From Marinifilaceae bacterium (lineage in GTDB: Bacteria; Bacteroidota; Bacteroidia; Bacteroidales; Marinifilaceae): DNA of 41,434 bases. Location: NCBI GenBank assembly GCA_016744515.1, contig JADGEF010000013.1:1-41434 (forward strand). The letters are read 5' to 3'. The position numbers and the translations under genes are program-made. The notes beneath the pieces are model-generated. The model made no database searches. It was not told the origin of the DNA and saw nothing but the letters and a program-made list of their open reading frames with translations. Of this stretch, positions 24,771 to 33,941 are shown in pieces. The first letter of the stretch is position 1. Each line of letters starts with the position of its first letter.

Positions 24771-25538
24771 ATGAGTGAAATAAGGGCTATTGTTGTAGAT
24801 GATGAGAATGTAAGTATTTCTCTTCTATCAAACTTAATATATAAGCATTGTCCCGATGTGGTAATAATTAAAACGGCTAATTCTGTAAGCTCTGCCACTG
24901 AACAAATAAACCTATTAAAGCCAGATATAGTCTTTCTAGATATAAATCTTAATGATGGTACAGGTTTTGACGTTATTGAACAAACAAAAGGAACTAATTA
25001 TGAAACTGTGTTTGTAACTGCTTATGATGAATGTGCCCTTAGGGCAATAAATTGTTCTGCGCTCAATTATTTATTAAAACCTATTGTAGTTGAAGAGTTA
25101 GTTGAGTCTGTTTCACGCTACCAAAGTAAAAATTGCACACCAAATATGAACCATTTAAATATTGTGTTGGATTTAATAAAAGGAAATAGTAAACGCCTTA
25201 TTTTACCTGATACGTATGGTTTCAAAGTTGTAGATATTAATGATATCATTAGATGTGAAGAAGATGGTTGTTATACTCATTTTTATTTTAAAGATAATCT
25301 AGAAGTTACAGTGTCAAAGCCATTATCTAATTTTATGGATATTCTACCAGAACATTTGTTTTGCAGAGTGCATAGTAAGCATTTGGTAAATCTGAACTTC
25401 GTGGACCAATACATTAAGGGTAGAGGTGGTCGAATTGTATTGAAGGATGGCAAAGAAATAGAAGTTTCTGAAGGAAAGAAAAAGGAGTTTATTGAGAGAT
25501 TAAAACAGCTAGCACATTCTTTACCAGATAAAAAATAG
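24771..25538 (+). CDS. LytTR response regulator (second copy)
   Basis: 255-residue LytR/AlgR-type regulator, paralogue of the one at 20323. Receiver: acidic pair D10-D11, phospho-acceptor D57 in IVFLDINLNDG, Thr in FVTAYD, Lys in LLKPI. LytTR domain: about 150-250. The start at MSEIRAIVVDDE aligns with the first copy; an ATG 13 codons upstream lies inside a terminator stem and is rejected. The final 75 residues are identical to the first copy except Q/E and A/D. At the DNA level the shared 225 nt (20866-21090 and 25311-25535) differ at 26 sites, 24 of them silent by my count. Both proteins therefore probably read the same DNA sites while answering to different inputs. No kinase is adjacent. 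Confidence 0.92.
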   Translation: MSEIRAIVVDDENVSISLLSNLIYKHCPDVVIIKTANSVSSATEQINLLKPDIVFLDINLNDGTGFDVIEQTKGTNYETVFVTAYDECALRAINCSALNYLLKPIVVEELVESVSRYQSKNCTPNMNHLNIVLDLIKGNSKRLILPDTYGFKVVDINDIIRCEEDGCYTHFYFKDNLEVTVSKPLSNFMDILPEHLFCRVHSKHLVNLNFVDQYIKGRGGRIVLKDGKEIEVSEGKKKEFIERLKQLAHSLPDKK

Positions 25539-25749
25539 TTGGATGTTTTATCTTGCAGATTAATAGCCGACTGTGTAGTGAAATATACTGTTCTGTATGA
25601 ATTGTTTTTATATGAAATACATGAATCTCTAATTGCATTTTGGATAGTTTTATTTTGAATGAATTGCAGTCTGACAAATTCATCAAAACACATTCAGAAA
25701 CCCATATGACGTAGTTATAAAATCAAAGGTCAGAACCACCAATTTCTGG

Positions 25750-25780
25750 TTGTTTAAAGCATGGAGGAGATATACTTTTA
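25750..25780 (+). promoter_or_regulatory. Candidate promoter of HTH-NACHT gene
   Basis: TTG at 25750-25752, a 20-nt spacer and TACTTTTA at 25773-25780 (last base differs from TAnnTTTG). About 22 nt leader before the start codon. Confidence 0.45.
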
Positions 25781-25808
25781 GTCCTTAAAAACTAATAAAA
25801 GTTGTGCT

Positions 25809-28358
25809 ATGCTTGAACATCTTAAAAAAGAAACTCTCAATAAGTTTGGACAAGAGTTATCATATAGTAAAGATTGTGAAGCTTTAGCGGATATTATTTG
25901 TGAAGCTACAGGCGGAAGAATCAGTGCAACAACCATACGTCGCCTTTACGGTCTTTTAAAATCAACTTCTGCTCCATCAAAATTTACTTTAACTTTACTA
26001 GCACAATATATTGGGTATAAATCATGGCCTGATTTTAAATCAAATTATGTAGCCGAAGAAAAGGATATAAAAGTTACGCCGTCCAATTGGCAGGCTTTTC
26101 AGAAAAGAGCTTATGAATTAAGTAATGATGCTTACAATTTAATAAAAGGTCAATCAGGTATACCTTTTAAATCTGTAGTAAGTAGAAAAATTGGAGAAGA
26201 GAAAATAGGTAAATTTCTTGAATCTGATAAAATGGCTCTTAGCTTTATTGCTCCAGGAGGATCTGGGAAATCAACAATGCTTGCAAAGTGGTATGAGAGA
26301 ATAAGACAAGATGTATCAAGTAAAGATGTTATCTTATTTTTTGATGCAAGTTTCATGATTAATTGTCTGAATAGTGACTTTATGCTAGAACGCTGGCTTG
26401 AGGATCAATTAAACTCAGACTCGAAATCATACTTGAGGTATTTTATAGAGAGACCTAAAGCTTGTGAAGGAAAGATAATATTAATATTAGATGCCTTAGA
26501 TGAGGTTAGTTACGATAATACTAAGTTGGAACGTTTATTTTTGCAATTGAATCAGTTTATTGCTAATCGGATGAAATCTAATACGATTAAGTTGATCCTT
26601 ACTTCGAGAACTTCTACTTGGGAAAAATTTGCAATACCTTTTATTCAAAGAGAGAATAGCCTTTTAGATGCTTGGTATGGTATAGACCTAGATCTTGATC
26701 AAGCTGATAAACGTAACTTTCCTCCATTAAATGGTTTAGAAATTCAATATGTTTTTGATGAGACCGTAAATCAACAATTCTTCTACGAACTTAAAGTTGA
26801 GGATTTAGATTATTATCAACAAAATACAATTTCAAATCCTTTTTTCTTGGAATTATTCATTAAAACTTACTCTCCAAACAAAAAGAGTAATCTAAATGAT
26901 GGTTACAAATTAATTAATGAATTTTTAAAGAATAAGGTATACTATTCTCGTTACTCCGAGGAGAAAATTGATATTCTTAGAGGACTCCTTAAAATTCAAA
27001 AATACGGTAAGGATTCACATTCTATCAAGAAGGTGGAATTGAAATCTATGTTTCCTATTCATCTTAAAACAGCAGGAAATTATTACTATGCATACGAAGA
27101 GATGTTGAGTTATGGCTTGATATCTGAATATGTTTCAGTTAATGAGTTTAATGGGTATTGTAAGTTTGTAAAAATATATAATGAGCAAATTTTTGAAGTT
27201 CTTCTAGTAAAAGAGCTGATTGAATCTAATCAAGGCATCGATTTTGATTTATTTAAGAAGATTGAAGTAGATTATCAAGAATTTGAATTAAAGGATAGGC
27301 TAGTTGCGCAGTTATTTAATATTGCAGTTAGTTCTGAGAATTTTGAGGCAGTTTCTAAATTTTTCGAACTTAATGAAGATACTTTAACGAGCAGTGCAGT
27401 AACAGACATGTTAACTACTGTTATCTCCAATATGGATGATAAGAAGATAGATTTGATTAAAACTTATGCATCAGGAACTCGTTCTGTTGAATTTATGTTT
27501 GCACTATCTGGTAACCTGAATCGCCTTTGTGGTGATTTCGCAAAAGTCGTTGAGATTATATCAGAAACAAATGAAAATCAATCAATAAAGATAAAATCAT
27601 TAAGTATGCTGTTAATGACTTCTTTGATGTCATTGGAACAGGATCTGTCTGATAAGTATTATAAATTATTAACTGAAACAGAGCCAGACTCAAGCTGTTC
27701 TGCTTATTCAATTGCTTTACATTTTACGAGCATTCTTTTTTATAATCATTTTTCAGGAAAAAATAATGATGTAGAATTATTCAGAATGTTCTATTATCGC
27801 CAAATGGCTTATTGTCAGTTGGGTGATAGGTATGAGAGCTGGAGTGGAGAGTTTGAAGTTCTTGTTTGTAATGCATTATTTTACATGCAAGCCTATCATA
27901 AGGTTATTCAGCTAATTGAAGATGCTGAATTGTTTTACGAACAGTTGATCGTGAAAACACATTTCTCGAACCATAAGTTATTAAGAGCTTATAAATTGAT
28001 AGCTCAAAATAAGCTGGGAATGAAATTGACTGAAAGCCATATTCAGGAACTGGAATTCTGTAATGACAGTTTAATGAATTCAAAAGCATATCCATTACAG
28101 GTTTTCTTTAAGAGCGTCTTAGCTGGGATTTATTTTGAATCTGGTAATAGAGAATTACAGGAAAAACATATGAATAGAGCTTTTGCAATTAGTGAATTTG
28201 CTCGTTATGACTTTTGTAAAGTTGGATTGTTGACAAAAATGGCAAAATTTTATAATGCTTGGGATGAGCATACCAAAGAAGAATTATGTTTGAAAGAACG
28301 TGATCAGATTTTGAAGTTAAAGAATGTTGAAGGTATAGTTGAGATACTAAGTGTTTAA
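25809..28358 (+). CDS. HTH-NACHT STAND ATPase with helical repeats
   Basis: 849 residues in three parts. Residues 1-80 are a helix-turn-helix-like module seen at the N-terminus of many Bacteroidota proteins (ISATTIRRLYGLL, then TLTLLAQYIGYKSWPDF). Residues 140-400 are a NACHT-type P-loop ATPase: Walker A APGGSGKST (148-156), Walker B ILILDALDEV (224-233, with the DxxDE form typical of NACHT) and a TSR sensor (265-267). Residues 400-849 are alpha-helical, TPR-like repeats that would sense a ligand. STAND proteins with this order act as switches in transcription or in anti-phage defence (Avs/bNACHT). Here no nuclease, protease or membrane effector is visible, so a regulatory role or DNA binding through the N-terminus is the simpler reading. 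It is unlinked to any obvious defence gene. Confidence 0.82.
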   Translation: MLEHLKKETLNKFGQELSYSKDCEALADIICEATGGRISATTIRRLYGLLKSTSAPSKFTLTLLAQYIGYKSWPDFKSNYVAEEKDIKVTPSNWQAFQKRAYELSNDAYNLIKGQSGIPFKSVVSRKIGEEKIGKFLESDKMALSFIAPGGSGKSTMLAKWYERIRQDVSSKDVILFFDASFMINCLNSDFMLERWLEDQLNSDSKSYLRYFIERPKACEGKIILILDALDEVSYDNTKLERLFLQLNQFIANRMKSNTIKLILTSRTSTWEKFAIPFIQRENSLLDAWYGIDLDLDQADKRNFPPLNGLEIQYVFDETVNQQFFYELKVEDLDYYQQNTISNPFFLELFIKTYSPNKKSNLNDGYKLINEFLKNKVYYSRYSEEKIDILRGLLKIQKYGKDSHSIKKVELKSMFPIHLKTAGNYYYAYEEMLSYGLISEYVSVNEFNGYCKFVKIYNEQIFEVLLVKELIESNQGIDFDLFKKIEVDYQEFELKDRLVAQLFNIAVSSENFEAVSKFFELNEDTLTSSAVTDMLTTVISNMDDKKIDLIKTYASGTRSVEFMFALSGNLNRLCGDFAKVVEIISETNENQSIKIKSLSMLLMTSLMSLEQDLSDKYYKLLTETEPDSSCSAYSIALHFTSILFYNHFSGKNNDVELFRMFYYRQMAYCQLGDRYESWSGEFEVLVCNALFYMQAYHKVIQLIEDAELFYEQLIVKTHFSNHKLLRAYKLIAQNKLGMKLTESHIQELEFCNDSLMNSKAYPLQVFFKSVLAGIYFESGNRELQEKHMNRAFAISEFARYDFCKVGLLTKMAKFYNAWDEHTKEELCLKERDQILKLKNVEGIVEILSV

Positions 28359-28395
28359 GAAACATGTTTAAGTAAATAGTTAGTTGAAGTTATAA

Positions 28396-28430
28396 AATAT
28401 CCTGAGAGCCTAAAAGGTTTTCAGGATATT
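28396..28430 (+). terminator. Hairpin terminator after HTH-NACHT gene
   Basis: AATATCCTGA / TCAGGATATT outer arms with inner GAGCCT / AGGTTT pairing and a 3-nt loop: a 16-bp stem with wobbles. The T-run after it is short (CTGTTTC), so efficiency is uncertain. Confidence 0.65.
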
Positions 28431-28646
28431 CTGTTTCAGGGAGTTATTGCTTAAGTTATTTATTGTAGTAGTCCGATAGATTAGATTAACAAGGATAATT
28501 ATTAATTGTCTTTTAAATTAAAGCCTTTATCGATTTTGGAACTAAGTAAATACTGGCTATATTTCTTTATTTTTGTTTCTAAACTGATTTTTCATACAGT
28601 TGAATTTTAAAATCAGAGGAATGTACAATCAAATTAGATTCAGTTA

Positions 28647-31600
28647 ATGAGAACTATAATTTTAAAGTATACCTACTTATTCACTTTTATATTTGTATCA
28701 TTTTTTTTACCGAGTCATAGTATTGCTCAGGAAAAGTGTACGGTAAAAGGATATGTTACAATTAACGGAGGAGATCTTAATAGTGTGAAAATTACACTTT
28801 ACAAAGACTCTGAACAGGTAAGTGTAAGGAATGTTGCCAAGAATGGGAAGTTTTCATATACGTTAGATTTTGGGTACGATTTTATATTTGAATTCTCTAA
28901 AGATGATTTTGTAACCAAACGTGTTAGTGTCTCTACTTATGTGCCTCAAGATGTTTTAGAAAGAGATAGTCGTTTTCCACCATGTAAATTTTCTATTGAA
29001 TTATTCAGGTTCTTCCCAGGTATTGACTTGTCAATATTTGATCAACCAATTGGTATGATCATGTATAATAATGAGACGGATTTGATTGAGACGGATTTGT
29101 CTTTTCTTACCGATATTGAGGCTGAACTTAAGCGTATTGAAAAGGAAACAAAACTAAAGCAAGAGGCGTATTGGGCTGAGAAGGCTCGAATAGAAGCTGA
29201 ATATAATTCTGCTATTAAAAAAGCTGATATTGAATTTCAAAAAAAGAATTACACGGATTCAAAATCCTATTATAATCAAGCATTAACACTTAGACCTAAT
29301 GAAATTTACCCTAAAGATCAAATTTCTAAGATTGAAAATCTACTATTAGGTCAGAAAGGTCAGCTTGAAGCTCAGCGTCTTATTGATGAAAAATATAATG
29401 CTTTGATCGAGTTGGCTGATAAGGATTTTGCAAGTACTAATTATGAACAAGCAAAAACGTCTTATACTGCGGCTATAGTCGTTAAGAAAGCAGAAAGATA
29501 TCCTAAGGATCAATTAACAAAAATAAAGAAAATTGAACTTGATTTAAGGTTAGCTTCAGAAAATGAATCAAAGAATCTGGCAGCAGAAAAAGCTTTAAAA
29601 GAAAAATATGATGCTTTTATAGCATCTGCTGATGAGGCATTCGAATTGAAGAAATATGAATCGGCAAAGTTGCAATATACTTCAGCACTTAGACTTAAAA
29701 CAGAAGAATTATATCCGCAAGAACAGATTCGAATTATTAATGATAAACTGGATTATCAGAAACAGCTTACTGCAGCTAACGCTAAATTTGTTGCAGAGCA
29801 AAAAGCTTTAAAAGCTGAATACAACAGGATAATTAAGTTAGCAGATAATCAATTTAAGAAGAGGGATTACACAACGGCCTTGGTTTCCTATGGTAAAGCC
29901 CTTGTGTTAGGAGTTGATGATTCTTATCCGCAAACTCAAATTCAAGCCATAAATGATGCAATAGTAAGAGAAAAGGAATTGGCTGCGAATAAGCTAAAGC
30001 AAAAAGAAATTAATGAGAAATATAAGTTGCTTATCAGTTCTGGAGATAAGCAGTTAAAGAATAAGGAATATATACTAGCAAAGCAAAACTACACAGAAGC
30101 TTTGGGTTTAAAACCTGATGAGACTTATCCAAAAGCTCAGCTCATAAAAATTGAGAGCTTAATGTCTAAACAAGCTAAGTTGATAGCAGATAAAGAAGCT
30201 CGAGAAAAGAAATATGGCGAGTTAGTTGTATTAGCCGATTCAGAAATGGATACCAAAGAATTTGAAAAAGCTTTGAACAACTACAAACTGGCACTCGAGA
30301 TTAAACCTAAAGTTGCATATTTAGATGAGCAAATAGAAAAAGCGAAACAAGGAATACGCGATAAAAGACGTAAAGAGGAAGAGAAGGCAAAACAAGAATT
30401 AGCACAACAACAACTTGCTAAAAAATACGCTGCTTTAATACTAAAAGGGGATAATAGCTTGGCAGTTAAAAAGTACTACGACTCTCGTGAATATTACAAA
30501 GCCGCTTTGGAGATAATGCCAAATGAAAAATATCCGAAGGAACAATTTAATAAGCTGGAAGACTTGATGGCGAAAGAGCTTCATCAGGCTTCAGCAATTA
30601 GAGAATTTAATGCAAAGTATAAGACTCTTATAAAAGAAGGAGAATCACAGTTCGATTCGAATGAATATAAGCTTGCTTATAAGAGCTTTAAGCGTGCTTC
30701 GGAGATGAAACCAGAAGAAAAATATCCTAAAGAACAACTTAAGAAACTCGAAGGATTTATAACTGAAGCTAATAGGCTGATGGCTGAAGATAAATTACTT
30801 GATGAAAAGTACAATGCTTTTATAGTTCTTGCAGATAGTGAGTTTTATGATGAAAAATTTGATGCTGCCATAACGAATTATCAGTCAGCTTTAGATTTAA
30901 AATCTGGAGAAAGTTACCCTAAGGAGCAAATTAAGCTTGCTAAATCGGGATTAGAGGAGCTAAAACGTTTGGCAAAGGAGAAGCTGAAAGAAGAGCAAGC
31001 AAATCGTTTAATTGAAGAAAAATATAATAATGCAATTGCTTCTGCAAATGTGGCTTTTAAGAATGAGAATTTTAAAAGTGCAAGTTCTGATTATAAGAAA
31101 GCTTTAGGATATAAATCTGGTGATCTATATGCAATAGCGCAGTTATCAAAAATTAAGAATTTGATAGCTGAAAGAGAGAATCAAACTAAGGCGGCTGAAC
31201 TTTTATCAAAAAAGGAAGCTATTCTTAATAAGAAATTTCATCAGTTTATAAGTGAAGGCGATAAGTTGTTTAAGAATAAGGAATTCTCAGGTGCAATATC
31301 GAAATATGAATCTGCACTTCAAATTATAAGAAGTGATGAATACGCTTTAAAACAGATTGACTTGGCTAATGAGGAATTAGCTAAATTGAGACAAAATGAA
31401 GAAAATAAATTAGCCCTTAAAAAGGAGTATGATGATTATATAAGCTCTGCAGATAAATTATTTGCTGAAAAAAAATTGACATCAGCGAAAGGCAAATATC
31501 AATTGGCTATCGATCTAAATTATAAGAATGCATATCCAAAGAGCCAAATTAAGCTTATTGATGATGCCATAGCTAATAAAGAGAAGCTTGAAAGAAAGAA

Positions 31601-32354
31601 TGGCAAGCTTGAAAAAATGTTTGATGAATCTGTGGCAACTGCAGATGCTCATTTTAAGAAGAAGTCCTATTCTATCGCAAGATTTCATTATAGGGAAGCT
31701 GAGGAGATTATGCCTAAAGATGCCTATGTCGAATCTCAACTTAGAGAGATCAAAATGATTTTAAAGGCTAAAAAAGAAACCAAGGAAGATGAGTTGCTTG
31801 CTCAAAATTCAAATGCTTTTGGAGATAATTTGTTGAAAAGGAAAGAACAAGAATATAAAGTCTTTATTAGTAAAGGTGATGTGGCTATAAAAGATCGGTA
31901 TTTAGGGAAAGCCAAAGCTTACTATAAGAAAGCTCTGGCTGTGTTTGATCGAGATTACCCGAGAGAAAAATTACGTGAAATTAAAGAGCTAAGATTTGCT
32001 TTTAAATCTGAAAAAGATCGTGAGACCTATGAGAGATTAATCGGTTCTGGAGATAAAGAATTTGAGAAGAATAATTATTCTGTATCTCGGCACTATTATA
32101 AAAAGGCCTTGCTATTTGCCGCAGATAGGAGTTTTGTTGAAGATAAGTTGGATGGAATTGAAAAAGCTATTAATGAAGATAAGCAGAAGGCTCTTGACCT
32201 TGAGTATGATGATTTATCTAAAAAAGGGAATAAAGCATTCAAATCAGGGAGCTTATCTGTGGCTAAGTTCTATTTTTTAAAAGCTTTAAAAATAAAACCT
32301 AAGGATGCTCTAATGAAAGAGAATTTGGAAAAAATTAAAAATTCATTGAAGTAA
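28647..32354 (+). CDS. Exported protein with 16 TPR-like repeats
   Basis: 1235 residues with a signal peptide (about 1-27, ending SIAQ). Residues 30-125 form a beta-sandwich like the carboxypeptidase regulatory / CNA-B fold (VKGYVTINGGDLNSVKITLYK). From about residue 185 to the end I count 16 repeats of 55-75 residues with the pattern Y..LI..AD..F..K.Y..A...Y..AL.LKP...YPK.QI.KI, separated by charged coiled-coil linkers. Each is a TPR-like helical hairpin with a third helix. The protein probably acts as a long periplasmic or surface scaffold; similar proteins occur beside gliding/type IX secretion and OmpA-like envelope genes in the phylum. No enzymatic domain is visible. The next gene begins only 10 bp downstream. 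Confidence 0.82.
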   Translation: MRTIILKYTYLFTFIFVSFFLPSHSIAQEKCTVKGYVTINGGDLNSVKITLYKDSEQVSVRNVAKNGKFSYTLDFGYDFIFEFSKDDFVTKRVSVSTYVPQDVLERDSRFPPCKFSIELFRFFPGIDLSIFDQPIGMIMYNNETDLIETDLSFLTDIEAELKRIEKETKLKQEAYWAEKARIEAEYNSAIKKADIEFQKKNYTDSKSYYNQALTLRPNEIYPKDQISKIENLLLGQKGQLEAQRLIDEKYNALIELADKDFASTNYEQAKTSYTAAIVVKKAERYPKDQLTKIKKIELDLRLASENESKNLAAEKALKEKYDAFIASADEAFELKKYESAKLQYTSALRLKTEELYPQEQIRIINDKLDYQKQLTAANAKFVAEQKALKAEYNRIIKLADNQFKKRDYTTALVSYGKALVLGVDDSYPQTQIQAINDAIVREKELAANKLKQKEINEKYKLLISSGDKQLKNKEYILAKQNYTEALGLKPDETYPKAQLIKIESLMSKQAKLIADKEAREKKYGELVVLADSEMDTKEFEKALNNYKLALEIKPKVAYLDEQIEKAKQGIRDKRRKEEEKAKQELAQQQLAKKYAALILKGDNSLAVKKYYDSREYYKAALEIMPNEKYPKEQFNKLEDLMAKELHQASAIREFNAKYKTLIKEGESQFDSNEYKLAYKSFKRASEMKPEEKYPKEQLKKLEGFITEANRLMAEDKLLDEKYNAFIVLADSEFYDEKFDAAITNYQSALDLKSGESYPKEQIKLAKSGLEELKRLAKEKLKEEQANRLIEEKYNNAIASANVAFKNENFKSASSDYKKALGYKSGDLYAIAQLSKIKNLIAERENQTKAAELLSKKEAILNKKFHQFISEGDKLFKNKEFSGAISKYESALQIIRSDEYALKQIDLANEELAKLRQNEENKLALKKEYDDYISSADKLFAEKKLTSAKGKYQLAIDLNYKNAYPKSQIKLIDDAIANKEKLERKNGKLEKMFDESVATADAHFKKKSYSIARFHYREAEEIMPKDAYVESQLREIKMILKAKKETKEDELLAQNSNAFGDNLLKRKEQEYKVFISKGDVAIKDRYLGKAKAYYKKALAVFDRDYPREKLREIKELRFAFKSEKDRETYERLIGSGDKEFEKNNYSVSRHYYKKALLFAADRSFVEDKLDGIEKAINEDKQKALDLEYDDLSKKGNKAFKSGSLSVAKFYFLKALKIKPKDALMKENLEKIKNSLK

Positions 32355-32364
32355 AATAAGACTT

Positions 32365-33597
32365 ATGGCATTAAATTATATCTGGGTTTTCTTTTTTGTA
32401 TTAGCATTTATTGTTGGTTTAATTAAGCTGATTTTTTTCGGTGACATGGAAGTGTTTCCAGCTATGGTTAATTCAACTTTTGACATGGCTAAAACGGGCT
32501 TTGATATTTCACTTGGTTTAACTGGAGTCTTAACGCTTTGGTTAGGTATAATGAAAATAGGTGAACGAGGAGGGATTATTAAAATTTTTTCTCGTTTAAT
32601 TGGTCCATTTTTTAATCGTCTATTTCCAGAATTACCTAAAGATCACCCCGCTCATGGTTCTATAATGATGAATTTAGCTGCAAATATGTTAGGCTTGGAT
32701 AATGCGGCAACACCTATGGGCTTAAAGGCTATGACACAAATGCAAGATGTAAATCCCGTTAAGGATACAGCATCTAATGCTCAAATCATGTTTCTAGTTC
32801 TTAACACTTCAGGGTTGACCATTATTCCAATATCAATAATGGTTTATAGAGCTCAACTTGGAGCTGTTAATCCATCAGATATTTTTATCCCAATTTTACT
32901 AGCTACATATTTTTCGACCATTACTGGCTTGATTGCTGTTTCTATAATGCAAAAAATAAAGCTTTGGGATAAGGTTATTCTACTTTATTTAGGTGGGATG
33001 ACTGCATTTATAATTGCAATTATCATATATTTCTCTAGTATTGAGAAGGAGCAAATTGCTTTGATTTCGAGAGTTGTAAGTAATGTCTTTCTGTTTTCGG
33101 TAATCGTGTCTTTTATATTACTTGCTTTTATTCGTAAAGTGAATGTATACGAGAGTTTTATTGAAGGAGCTAAAGATGGTTTTAATATTGCTGTGAAAAT
33201 TATTCCATATCTGATAGCTATATTAGTTGCTATTGGTGTTTTTAGAGCTTCTGGAGCTATGGATATGTTTATTCAATCCGTAGAGAAACTTTGTATCATA
33301 TTAGGTGTTAATGGTGATTTTATTCCTGCTTTACCAACAGCACTAATGAAGCCTTTAAGTGGATCAGGTGCGCGAGGAATGATGGTTGATGCAATGACTC
33401 AATATGGAGCTGATAGTTTTGTAGGACGTATGACATCAGTTTTGCAAGGTGCTACTGATACAACTTTTTATATTGTAGCAGTTTATTTTGGAGCTGTAGG
33501 TATAAAGAATACTCGCTATGCAATTACATGTGGGTTAATTGCCGATTTAGCTGGGATTATAGCTGCAATTGGTATTGCTTATTTATTCTTTCATTAG
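32365..33597 (+). CDS. SpmA-SpmB fusion membrane protein
   Basis: 410-residue inner-membrane protein joining homologues of the spore maturation proteins SpmA and SpmB. The SpmA half (1-200) has MNLAANMLGLDNAATPMGLKA and a SNAQIMFLVLNTSG segment. The SpmB half (about 260-410) has FIEGAKDGFNIAVKIIPYL and PLSGSGARGMMVDAM, with TDTTFYIVAVYFGAVG near the end. Both halves carry the nucleoside-recognition/Gate fold. Spore formers need SpmA/B for core dehydration, but Bacteroidota do not sporulate and often carry this fusion; its cargo is unknown. It is 10 bp after the TPR protein gene and 58 bp before the S4 gene, so probably in an operon. Confidence 0.9.
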   Translation: MALNYIWVFFFVLAFIVGLIKLIFFGDMEVFPAMVNSTFDMAKTGFDISLGLTGVLTLWLGIMKIGERGGIIKIFSRLIGPFFNRLFPELPKDHPAHGSIMMNLAANMLGLDNAATPMGLKAMTQMQDVNPVKDTASNAQIMFLVLNTSGLTIIPISIMVYRAQLGAVNPSDIFIPILLATYFSTITGLIAVSIMQKIKLWDKVILLYLGGMTAFIIAIIIYFSSIEKEQIALISRVVSNVFLFSVIVSFILLAFIRKVNVYESFIEGAKDGFNIAVKIIPYLIAILVAIGVFRASGAMDMFIQSVEKLCIILGVNGDFIPALPTALMKPLSGSGARGMMVDAMTQYGADSFVGRMTSVLQGATDTTFYIVAVYFGAVGIKNTRYAITCGLIADLAGIIAAIGIAYLFFH

Positions 33598-33655
33598 TCT
33601 TTGGAAAAGAATACCTTTGCCACTCAATTTTTATAAATGTAATAACCATTAGGCC

Positions 33656-33862
33656 ATGATTAACTTTAAGATAGATTCAGAGTATATTGAACTAATTAAG
33701 CTTATAAAAGCGCTAAGTATTAGCGAGAGTGGGGCACAGGCTAAGATTTTTGTAGAAGATGGTCAGGTTACTCGTAATGGAGAAATAGAGTACCGTAAAC
33801 GAGCTAAAATTCGCCCAGGGGATAAAATTGAAATCTTTGAAGAAGTTATTATTGTTGAATAA
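33656..33862 (+). CDS. YbcJ-like S4 RNA-binding protein
   Basis: A 68-residue stand-alone S4 domain. It matches the YbcJ family closely in layout: short N-terminal strand, EYIELIKLIKAL helix, then SESGAQAKIFVEDGQVTRNG and RKRAKIRPGDKIEI. The conserved SGGxAK-like motif appears as ESGAQAK. Such proteins bind structured RNA, probably rRNA or tRNA. It is the last gene of the probable TPR/SpmAB operon and is followed by a strong terminator. Confidence 0.9.
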   Translation: MINFKIDSEYIELIKLIKALSISESGAQAKIFVEDGQVTRNGEIEYRKRAKIRPGDKIEIFEEVIIVE

Positions 33863-33888
33863 TTATCTTAAGTCAGATTAGAAGATAT

Positions 33889-33915
33889 AAAAGTCCAGCT
33901 TAGCTGGACTTTTCT
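33889..33915. terminator. Bidirectional terminator
   Basis: AAAAGTCCAGC / GCTGGACTTTT, an 11-bp stem with a 3-nt loop and T/A tracts on both sides. It lies between the converging S4 and GNAT genes and can end both transcripts. Confidence 0.9.
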
Positions 33916-33941
33916 TGTATTGCTTGTTTTGTATTCTATTG

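Noticed and set aside
25809-28358. Complete known Avs-type defence system
   Set aside because: The NACHT core is present, but no nuclease, protease or other effector domain and no companion defence genes were seen.
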